Shown here one piece after another: positions 1 through 6,353 of a DNA stretch of 64,000 bases; the first letter of the stretch is position 1, and every line of letters begins with the position of its first letter. Below the pieces are notes generated by a model. It searched no databases and was not told the origin of the DNA. It worked only from the letters and a program-made list of their open reading frames with translations. The position numbers and the translations under genes are program-made. This DNA comes from an uncultured Bacteroidia bacterium (GTDB lineage: Bacteria > Bacteroidota > Bacteroidia > Bacteroidales > F082): NCBI GenBank assembly GCA_902770835.1, contig CACXUM010000019.1, positions 1-64,000 on the forward strand. The letters run 5' to 3'.

Positions 1-472
1 GAACAAGTCAATCAAAACCATCATCGCCTTGACGGCGCTTTTCGTCATCGGATTCCTCGCTTTGGAGGGATGCAACAAGAAAGAGGCTCGACAGCCCAAG
101 GTTTCCGGCTTCTTCGTTTCGGGATGCAACGACATCGTTCTCCATCGCGACAATGAACTGAATGACACGATTTACGTTACTGCCGTTGACGACACGAAGT
201 TGAAAATCAGCACTACAAATACGCCATTCAGTTGCGGCGTTGACACCATCCGACCTGAAATCCAAACGCAAGAACAAAACATCTCCATCGAACTGCTCTA
301 CGAAGATTCGTGGGCCGATTGCTTGTGCGGTCGCCATTTGGACATCATCATCGAAAACCTGAAGTTGAGACAAACCTACTCCGTCAGCATCAAGAAGGAC
401 GAGCGCGACTATTTCCAATTCGAGGTCACTTTTGGGCATGACACGAATTTGATGTTCGTCCGCGAACATTGA
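1..472 (+). CDS. Putative lipoprotein, cut by the window edge
   Basis: The frame is open from the first base. Base 1 is g, which would be the third base of an ATG lying across the window edge. This gives a start M-N-K-S-I-K followed by a hydrophobic stretch and the lipobox L-E-G-C (Cys about residue 25), a typical lipoprotein signal. The first start codon inside the window (TTG at 29) would remove the charged n-region, so it is unlikely to be the real start. The mature part is about 130 residues, acidic, with no family I recognise. It is probably exported and lipid-anchored. Function unknown. Confidence 0.6.
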   Translation, partial: NKSIKTIIALTALFVIGFLALEGCNKKEARQPKVSGFFVSGCNDIVLHRDNELNDTIYVTAVDDTKLKISTTNTPFSCGVDTIRPEIQTQEQNISIELLYEDSWADCLCGRHLDIIIENLKLRQTYSVSIKKDERDYFQFEVTFGHDTNLMFVREH

Positions 473-561
473 CGGTTTGGCGCCAAATGGCCATAAAACC
501 TTGTGGCATGGGCGGCGGTAAGGAATAATTCCCTATTTTCGCAGCGCAAAACACATCGGAA

Positions 562-1647
562 ATGGAAAACAAATGGTCAAACGAAGCCTTCAAAGGCGAA
601 GTGCCCAACGACTTTCAGGGTAAAGTGGGTTGGCAGAGTCCGTCGAACATTGCCTTGGTGAAATATTGGGGCAAACATGGAAAACAACTCCCTCAAAATC
701 CGTCAATTAGTTTCACATTGTCGGAATGTCGCTCCGAGACATTCGTTGATTTTGAAAAAGCTGAAAAATTTGGTTTCCAATTCTTTTTCGAGGGCAAGGA
801 AAACCCCGCTTTTGGCGCGAAAATCGAGAAGTTTCTACTTGAGAATCAGGCGTTTTTCCCATTCATCAACCAACTGAATCTGAAAGTTGAGAGCCGCAAT
901 ACTTTCCCGCACTCTTCGGGCATCGCTTCTTCGGCTTCTTCGATGAGTGCATTCCTGATGTGTTTGTTGGAAATTGAGAGGTCTCTGAGCCTGTCGAAGG
1001 GCCGACCCATAGACATGGTTTTACGAAAAGCCTCGTACTTCTCCCGATTGGCCTCGGGCAGTGCGGCGCGCTCGGTGTTTCCGAAAATGGCACTTTGGGG
1101 CGCAACGCCTTATTATAAAGGCAGTTCCGACGAATATGCCGTTTCGTTGGCCGATGACATCCATCTCATTTTCAAGACTTATCACGACAGCATTTTGATT
1201 GTCAGCGGCGAGACCAAGTCCGTTTCGAGTCGTGCCGGTCATGCCTTGATGGAAGGAAACCTTTACGCCCCAGCGCGTTATGCACAGGCAAACGAAAACA
1301 TCAAAAACCTGCTTGCGGCTTTGAAATCAGGCGACTTGGACACCTTTATTAATATCACCGAGTCAGAAGCCCTGCAACTTCACGCCCTGATGATGTGCTC
1401 CAATCCGTCTTTTATTTTAATGAAACCCAACACTTTGCGCATCATCGAGGAAGTCAGGACTTTCCGAAATGAAACCCAAATCTCGCTCTGTTTCACTTTG
1501 GATGCGGGTCCAAATGTGCATCTGCTTTATCCTGACAGCGAGGCGGAGAAAGTGGAAAACTTTATCAAGAGCGAATTGCTAAAGTATTGTAACCAAGGCC
1601 GTTGGATTGCCGACCATGTAGGCGACGGTCCGAAAAAAATGCAGTGA
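562..1647 (+). CDS. mvaD: Diphosphomevalonate decarboxylase
   Basis: The 361-residue product matches diphosphomevalonate decarboxylase (EC 4.1.1.33), which uses ATP to convert mevalonate diphosphate into isopentenyl diphosphate in the cytosol. Visible motifs are S-P-S-N-I-A-L-V-K-Y-W-G-K at about 26-38, the GHMP serine/glycine loop H-S-S-G-I-A-S-S-A-S-S at about 117-127, S-G-S-A-A-R-S-V-F at about 165-173, and the C-terminal T-L-D-A-G-P-N that carries the catalytic Asp. The next gene starts on its stop codon (TGATG), so the two are probably translationally coupled. Odd feature: residues about 141-149 (S-L-S-L-S-K-G-R-P) are encoded by a dispersed repeat inserted in frame (985-1003). A weak -7 box (TATTTTCG) lies at 534-541. 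Confidence 0.93.
   Translation: MENKWSNEAFKGEVPNDFQGKVGWQSPSNIALVKYWGKHGKQLPQNPSISFTLSECRSETFVDFEKAEKFGFQFFFEGKENPAFGAKIEKFLLENQAFFPFINQLNLKVESRNTFPHSSGIASSASSMSAFLMCLLEIERSLSLSKGRPIDMVLRKASYFSRLASGSAARSVFPKMALWGATPYYKGSSDEYAVSLADDIHLIFKTYHDSILIVSGETKSVSSRAGHALMEGNLYAPARYAQANENIKNLLAALKSGDLDTFINITESEALQLHALMMCSNPSFILMKPNTLRIIEEVRTFRNETQISLCFTLDAGPNVHLLYPDSEAEKVENFIKSELLKYCNQGRWIADHVGDGPKKMQ
985..1003 (+). repeat. Dispersed CTGAGCCTGTCGAAG repeat inside mvaD
   Basis: The 19-base sequence CTGAGCCTGTCGAAGGGCC lies in frame in mvaD. The same core recurs at 45666-45689, in a variant at 33341-33355, and on the opposite strand at 54314-54334 and 59381-59397. It looks like a short mobile or REP-like unit tolerated inside a coding region. 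Confidence 0.75.
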
Positions 1648-2531
1648 TGAGAGACCGATACTATAGCAAAGTCATCCTTTTCGGTGAGTATTCGATGATT
1701 TTCGATGCCACCGCGCTGATGATTCCGCTGAAACGCTTTTCGGCGCAATGGCAGTTTCCGCAAAGTCGGAATCTCGCTTCATCGCTTCCCTCCAACCATA
1801 GTTTGAAGCAGTTTTGCAAATATCTTTCTGAAAATCAAGAATTATCGAATCTCTTTGACTTTCAATCTTTTAATAAAGACTTGAACGAAGGTTTGTTCCT
1901 CGCTTCCAATGTGCCTTCGGGCTATGGTTTGGGCAGTTCGGGGACATTGGTGGCCGCCGTTTACGACCGTTACGCCATTCAAAAAAACAATGACTACCTG
2001 CAACTAAAATCGCTTTTCGGCCTGATGGAGAGCCATTTCCACGGAAGCAGCAGCGGCATCGACCCGTTGCAATGCTACCTTGGTAAGCCATTCAAAATCA
2101 CGCCTGAAGGAGTACAAATCCTTCCCGACGACTTTTTGAAAAAAGGTATCCATATCTGCCTGATTGACACGAAGATAAAGAGCAACACCAAGCCATTGGT
2201 CGAGCATTTCAAGGCGCAGCGCGAAAATCCTGATTTCTTGAATCGTTTCCAAACGATATATTTGCCCTGCGTCAAAACCTGCATTGAAGCGATGATTTCA
2301 GGCGATAATGTTATGTTTTTCAATTCGTTGAAACAACTTGCCCAAGGCCAATTGCAGTTCCTCCGCCCGATGATAACTGAAAACACGCTCGACCTTTTCA
2401 CGACCGATTTTGACTTTAATTTCGGTGTAAAAATCTCAGGCTCAGGCGGTGGCGGCTATGTTTTGGGCTTCACGGATGATGTGAAGAAAGCCACTGAATT
2501 GCTCAAGGATTTTGAGGTGATTTGGATTTGA
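1647..2531 (+). CDS. mvk: GHMP kinase, probable mevalonate kinase
   Basis: The 294-residue product is a GHMP-family small-molecule kinase. Its motifs are K-V-I-L-F-G-E-Y at about 8-15, the ATP-binding P-S-G-Y-G-L-G-S-S at about 90-98, S-S-G-I-D-P at about 135-140 (catalytic Asp region), and a C-terminal I-S-G-S-G-G-G-G near 269. The ATG at 1647 overlaps the mvaD stop by one base, and a longer reading from 1602 would run through mvaD, so 1647 is chosen. Pairing with mvaD points to mevalonate kinase (mevalonate to 5-phosphomevalonate). Phosphomevalonate kinase is the alternative, because GHMP paralogs are hard to separate by eye. Confidence 0.8.
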   Translation: MRDRYYSKVILFGEYSMIFDATALMIPLKRFSAQWQFPQSRNLASSLPSNHSLKQFCKYLSENQELSNLFDFQSFNKDLNEGLFLASNVPSGYGLGSSGTLVAAVYDRYAIQKNNDYLQLKSLFGLMESHFHGSSSGIDPLQCYLGKPFKITPEGVQILPDDFLKKGIHICLIDTKIKSNTKPLVEHFKAQRENPDFLNRFQTIYLPCVKTCIEAMISGDNVMFFNSLKQLAQGQLQFLRPMITENTLDLFTTDFDFNFGVKISGSGGGGYVLGFTDDVKKATELLKDFEVIWI

Positions 2532-2540
2532 TTTTGGTTT

Positions 2541-2648
2541 ATATTCAGCCGAATCAAGGTATTCTTATGCAATTGCGGCCAAATAAATACCTATATATTC
2601 AGCCGCATCGAAAAGTTTTTATATCTTTGCGGCCAAATATAGGACAAA
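2541..2648 (+). repeat. Two imperfect 54-bp tandem units over the ATPase promoter
   Basis: ATATTCAGCCG begins at 2541 and again at 2595, and TTGCGGCCAAATA begins at 2573 and again at 2627, an exact 54-base offset both times. The second unit carries the -7 box of the following gene. It looks like a duplicated promoter/operator segment. Confidence 0.75.
2622..2629 (+). promoter_or_regulatory. -7 box (TATCTTTG) of the ATPase gene
   Basis: TATCTTTG fits the Bacteroidota TAnnTTTG consensus, 22 bases before the ATG at 2652. It sits in the second 54-bp unit. No clear -33 box was seen. Confidence 0.6.
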
Positions 2649-2651
2649 AAA

Positions 2652-4094
2652 ATGTACAGAATCATTGGACGGAAGCAAGAAATTGAAGAACTTAACAATC
2701 TCTATAACAGTGGGAAAGCAGAGTTTGTCGCCGTTTATGGCCGTCGTCGTGTGGGCAAGACCTATCTCGTGAAAGAACTCTTTCAAAACAAAATGGCCTT
2801 TTATCACAGTGGGCTGTCGCCTTTCGACAAGGAACGCAAGATTGATATGCAAGACCAACTTGAGGCGTTTTATTCCAGTTTGACGCAACACGGTATGGCC
2901 GAGAGCAGTTGCCCGCAGTCGTGGATGGAGGCTTTCAGGATGTTGGGACGACTGCTTGACGAACTCGATGACGGCGGACGGCAAGTCATCTTTATCGACG
3001 AGTTGCCTTGGATGGATTCGCCCCGCTCCAAATTCTTGGTGGCTTTCGAGCATTTTTGGAACACATGGGGTGCGTGGCGCGACCGTGTGATGCTCATTGT
3101 TTGTGGCAGCGCAACTTCGTGGATGCTCGACAACCTCATTAATAACAAAGGTGGCCTCTACGACCGCCTGACTTGGCAAATCAAGTTGTCGCCGTTCACG
3201 TTGGCCGAGTGCAAGACATTTTTCAAGCGAAAAGGTATCGCCATGTCGGACTATGACATAGTGGAGGCATACATGATTTTCGGCGGCATACCTTACTATC
3301 TCAACTATTTCCAAAAAGGAAAAAGCCTTGCACAAAACGTTGATTTATTGTTGTTTGAAAGAAACGCGAAACTCGACATGGAGTTTCAACGGCTGTTTGG
3401 CTCGCTCTTTGTCAATCCAGAGGCGTATATGGCGGCGGTTAGGTTGCTCGCAAAAAAACACATCGGTTTCACGCGCATTGAGTTGGCCAAAAGTCTCGGC
3501 GTCAATCCGGGTGGAACGTTTAGCAAGATGCTCGAAACGCTTGCGGCCAGCGACTTCATCGAAAGTTATCACCCTTTCGGCCAAAGCAAAAAGGAAATCC
3601 GCTACAAACTCATTGACCCATTCTGCCGTTTTTATCTTAATTTCATTGATAACCAAAATATTACAGACCGCGCCTTTTGGCAACACAACCAAAACAAGCC
3701 ATCACTCAATGCTTGGCGAGGCATTACTTTCGAGCAAGTCTGCTTCGAACATGTCGGCCAAATCAAGCGTGCGTTGGGAGTTGAAAACGTGGCCTCGAAA
3801 GAATCGGCTTGGATTGTGCGCGGCGACAACGACCACAGCGGGACGCAAATCGACATGCTCATCGTGCGCGACGACCGCGTAGTCAACCTGTGCGAAATGA
3901 AGTTCCTCTCGAAAGAATACGAGCCGACTGCCGACGATGAGATGAAACTTCGAGCGAGAATCGCCACTTTGCAAGAGCAATTGTCGTTCAAGCAAGTCGT
4001 ACACCTGACTTTGGTGACAACGGTAAACCTGAAACACAACGCCCACAGCGGCGTGATTCAGCAAGTGGTGACTTTAGGCGCGTTATTCGCTTGA
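2652..4094 (+). CDS. STAND-type ATPase with C-terminal DUF234/PD-(D/E)XK-like domain
   Basis: 480 residues. The N-terminal half is a P-loop ATPase with Walker A G-R-R-R-V-G-K-T at about 30-37 and Walker B Q-V-I-F-I-D-E-L-P-W-M-D at about 111-122. A winged-helix-like middle follows. The C-terminal part has I-D-M-L-I-V-R-D-D-R-V then C-E-M-K-F (about 400-418), a D...ExK pattern like the nuclease-fold DUF234 domain. Such archaeal-type ATPases are common and mostly uncharacterised in Bacteroidota, and a role in stress or defence is inference. It is monocistronic, with a duplicated promoter segment upstream. It is one of four related ATPases in the window. Confidence 0.85.
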   Translation: MYRIIGRKQEIEELNNLYNSGKAEFVAVYGRRRVGKTYLVKELFQNKMAFYHSGLSPFDKERKIDMQDQLEAFYSSLTQHGMAESSCPQSWMEAFRMLGRLLDELDDGGRQVIFIDELPWMDSPRSKFLVAFEHFWNTWGAWRDRVMLIVCGSATSWMLDNLINNKGGLYDRLTWQIKLSPFTLAECKTFFKRKGIAMSDYDIVEAYMIFGGIPYYLNYFQKGKSLAQNVDLLLFERNAKLDMEFQRLFGSLFVNPEAYMAAVRLLAKKHIGFTRIELAKSLGVNPGGTFSKMLETLAASDFIESYHPFGQSKKEIRYKLIDPFCRFYLNFIDNQNITDRAFWQHNQNKPSLNAWRGITFEQVCFEHVGQIKRALGVENVASKESAWIVRGDNDHSGTQIDMLIVRDDRVVNLCEMKFLSKEYEPTADDEMKLRARIATLQEQLSFKQVVHLTLVTTVNLKHNAHSGVIQQVVTLGALFA

Positions 4095-4120
4095 CCGATG
4101 CCACAAACCCGAAAATTCCT

Positions 4121-4128
4121 TATTTTTG
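4121..4128 (+). promoter_or_regulatory. -7 box (TATTTTTG) of the GtrA gene
   Basis: TATTTTTG lies 17 bases before ATG 4146 and decides that start, because an alternative ATG at 4098 would lie upstream of the promoter box. Confidence 0.6.
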
Positions 4129-4145
4129 CCGCTTCAAAAAACGTC

Positions 4146-4649
4146 ATGTCAGCCCTGAAAAACATAGAACTTTGGATTGAACGCACCTTGATCTCGGTCA
4201 TCGACTTTTTCTATCCGCCTTTCCGCAAGGTGATGAGCCTTGAACTGTTCCGTTACGCGGCTTGCGGCGGAATGAATCTTGTGTTGGAGTGGGTGCTGTA
4301 CTATGTTTTCTATCATTTCATCTTCAAAGGTCAAGTCTTTGACCTCGGTTTCATCGCATTCACGCCCCACATCGCGGCCTTCGTGTTCAAGTTCCCCATT
4401 ACTTTCCTGACGGGTTTTTGGATGGCGCGCCACATCAGTTTTTCGGGTTCCACATTGCGCGGTAGAACGCAGATTGTCAGGTATTTTCTCGTTACTGTCG
4501 GCAACATCCTCATCAACTATTTTGGCCTGAAACTTTTCGTCGAAGTGTTCCAATGGTGGCCGACCGTTTCCTACGTCATCATCTCCGTCATCTGCGTGAC
4601 GTTCAGCTATTTGACGAACAAGTTTTATTCGTTTAGGAAAGAGAAATGA
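4146..4649 (+). CDS. GtrA family membrane protein
   Basis: About 167 residues from ATG 4146. It has the GtrA layout: a short N-terminal amphipathic stretch, then about four hydrophobic membrane segments, with F-R-Y-A-A-C-G-G before the first and a basic tail N-K-F-Y-S-F-R-K-E-K. GtrA proteins are small inner-membrane proteins tied to polysaccharide or lipid-linked sugar translocation, often the flipping of polyprenyl-phosphate sugars. No glycosyltransferase is adjacent, so the substrate is unknown. The start is chosen downstream of the -7 box at 4121-4128. Confidence 0.85.
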   Translation: MSALKNIELWIERTLISVIDFFYPPFRKVMSLELFRYAACGGMNLVLEWVLYYVFYHFIFKGQVFDLGFIAFTPHIAAFVFKFPITFLTGFWMARHISFSGSTLRGRTQIVRYFLVTVGNILINYFGLKLFVEVFQWWPTVSYVIISVICVTFSYLTNKFYSFRKEK

Positions 4650-4716
4650 GGTTTCATGCTGAATCTACCAAACACATTCTAAGTGTCGCTTCACACTTCT
4701 TATGGTCTTGCGTTTC

Positions 4717-5658
4717 TTATTGAAGTTTACCGATATTCGTTCCAATCTCATCCTTGTATTTTTCCTTCATTTCTGTTGGGAGGAAACTGGAATCAATGAA
4801 GTCATACCACTTTGGGGCAACATCCGTGAATTTTCTGAAGATTTTTTCTATGACTTTCTCCCCAAGTCCCGATGATGCCATTGCCCGCATAAAGTTCTGC
4901 TTGGTGATGTGCTTTTTCTTTCCGTCCAACATCAAGGCTAATTCCTCGTCGTCTTCGGGAAATATCAAATGCACATTGACTAAGTCGTAGGCCTGCGAAA
5001 GCACATAATGGCCCGGTGTTCTGCTGATGAGCGAGAAGTTCTTCAGGTGCATATCGGAGTTTCCTGTAATCCACGAAAACACAACCACTTCCCAGAAATT
5101 GACCAAATCCAGCATAGGCGCAGAGGAATGGAGTTTGATCAGTTTTGCTGCCTTCTCGTATGACGACTTGTATTTGTCGAGAGTGATGCGCTCGCTGATT
5201 TGGCAGAGGTCTTCCATCAAGTATTTTGTGCCGTTTCGGTCGCGGTCAATCCTTTTTGTCATATAGGCCATTTCGCCGTCATTGAAGCGAATCAGCGTGT
5301 GCGGCACCACGTCAATCTTCGCGATTTCGGCAAGGTGCATAGTCAGGTCCTCCACTTCGGGCAACCAAGGGAATTCTTTCGACTTCGGCTTCAGGATGTA
5401 TTTGCCCCAAAGTCCGACAATGGTCAGTCGGTCGGGCTCGTCCTTTCCGCCCTTGTTCACATCCATCGAAAGTTTCGACTGGACTCCCGTGACAGCAATC
5501 CTGCTTAAGACCGATTCCTTCGCCAAGTCGTTGATGTTATCTCTTGAATAGGGAAGCACGGGTGCTTCGGCCTTGCCAAAGAACCTTTTGGCACATGCGG
5601 GGTGAAAGTCCTTCAGTTCGTTCTCCAGCTCCTGATAACAATATAGGCATTTGCTCAT
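4717..5658 (-). CDS. hipT: HipT-like serine/threonine kinase toxin (HipA C-terminal domain)
   Basis: 313 residues matching the HipA kinase core without the N-terminal subdomain. Visible are T-G-V-Q-S-K-L-S-M at about 57-65 (the HipA loop that in relatives carries the autophosphorylated Ser), G-K-Y-I-L-K-P near 85-91, the catalytic loop G-N-S-D-M-H-L-K-N at about 199-207, and Y-D-L-V-N at about 224-228. The N-terminus has Cys4, Cys7, His19 and Cys22, a possible small zinc site. Known HipA and HipT toxins phosphorylate aminoacyl-tRNA synthetases (GltX or TrpS); the target here is unknown. The start overlaps the upstream hipS-like gene by four bases, giving the order hipB-hipS-hipT. Confidence 0.85.
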   Translation of the reverse strand: MSKCLYCYQELENELKDFHPACAKRFFGKAEAPVLPYSRDNINDLAKESVLSRIAVTGVQSKLSMDVNKGGKDEPDRLTIVGLWGKYILKPKSKEFPWLPEVEDLTMHLAEIAKIDVVPHTLIRFNDGEMAYMTKRIDRDRNGTKYLMEDLCQISERITLDKYKSSYEKAAKLIKLHSSAPMLDLVNFWEVVVFSWITGNSDMHLKNFSLISRTPGHYVLSQAYDLVNVHLIFPEDDEELALMLDGKKKHITKQNFMRAMASSGLGEKVIEKIFRKFTDVAPKWYDFIDSSFLPTEMKEKYKDEIGTNIGKLQ

Positions 5659-5984
5659 GGCTCGTCCTCCTCCAATCCTATTACGCCGACCGCGCCGATG
5701 CAGTCCTTGCAGCAGGTCATCAGCAATCCCATTCGGTCGTTTGGGTTGAGTTTCCAGTTCCTTGCGGCGATGTCGAGCAGCCAGCCTTCGGGGATGAGTC
5801 CATCGAAAAACGGGAACATGGTAGACGAGCGGTAAGGAAGGCTCGTCAGAGGAAGGGTCAAACTGATGGGCTCGGCAATTTCAGAGGCCAAATACGCTGT
5901 GTCATAACAAAATAGATACCCGTTCTCGTCTTCGGTAAGCAGTCCTGCCTTCTTGTCGCGGTAATATACTTCTGCTTTTCTCAT
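5655..5984 (-). CDS. hipS: HipS-like small protein (HipA N-terminal subdomain)
   Basis: 109 residues corresponding to the HipA N-terminal subdomain, with S-S-T-M-F-P-F-F-D-G-L-I-P-E-G-W-L in the middle. In the E. coli O127 HipBST system this separate piece acts as the antitoxin against HipT, while in two-gene HipBA it is fused to the kinase. Its ATG overlaps the hipB stop by four bases and its own stop overlaps the hipT start by four bases, so the three are a tightly coupled operon. The antitoxin role here is inferred from family and gene order. Confidence 0.8.
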   Translation of the reverse strand: MRKAEVYYRDKKAGLLTEDENGYLFCYDTAYLASEIAEPISLTLPLTSLPYRSSTMFPFFDGLIPEGWLLDIAARNWKLNPNDRMGLLMTCCKDCIGAVGVIGLEEDEP

Positions 5985-6205
5985 AACTCATCGCCTCCTC
6001 TCTCTTGTTCAACAACGCCTAACTCTTTCCCAAAAAGTGCCAAAACGGTGTTTACCTTGTCCATCCTCAAGGTCTTTTTCCCCTGCTCCATATCCCTGAC
6101 AAAACGAAGTCCCACCCCAGATTTGTAGGACAAATCCTCCTGTGTCAACCCATATTGTTTCCGAAGGAGTTTTACTTGTTGTGATAACTTGGTTTTTTCT
6201 GCCAT
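5981..6205 (-). CDS. hipB: HipB-like XRE-family HTH regulator
   Basis: 74 residues forming one Cro/C1-type helix-turn-helix: K-L-L-R-K-Q-Y-G-L-T-Q-E-D-L-S, then G-V-G-L-R-F-V-R-D-M-E-Q-G-K. It is the first gene of the hipB-hipS-hipT operon and probably represses it by binding the inverted repeats just upstream. In HipBST systems HipB strengthens neutralisation by HipS. The start at 6205 is the first ATG after the -7 box at 6227-6234. Confidence 0.88.
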   Translation of the reverse strand: MAEKTKLSQQVKLLRKQYGLTQEDLSYKSGVGLRFVRDMEQGKKTLRMDKVNTVLALFGKELGVVEQERGGDEL

Positions 6206-6212
6206 AATGGAT

Positions 6213-6299
6213 ATAATTTTGGCGCAAAAATAGAGAAATTCTCTTATTATTACATCTTTTCGGGTATAATTTTATAAAAACTATATAATTTTATACCCG
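6213..6299 (-). promoter_or_regulatory. hipBST promoter and operator repeats
   Basis: On the minus strand a -7 box TATTTTTG occupies 6227-6234. Upstream of it, 6261-6299 is an imperfect inverted repeat whose outer arms are CGGGTATAA and TTATACCCG. The core TATAATTTT appears near 6214, in both halves of the repeat, and again near 6349. This is the likely HipB operator. Confidence 0.65.
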
Positions 6300-6353
6300 A
6301 TAGAATATAAAAATGTTTAATCAACTATAAATTACATCCGTTCTGATATAATT

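Noticed and set aside
1021-1242. Frames on the opposite strand of mvaD
   Set aside because: Shadow frames with no motifs; the plus-strand gene is clear.
4098-4145. Longer start of the GtrA gene at 4098
   Set aside because: It would include the -7 box at 4121-4128 in the coding frame. ATG 4146 is the better start.
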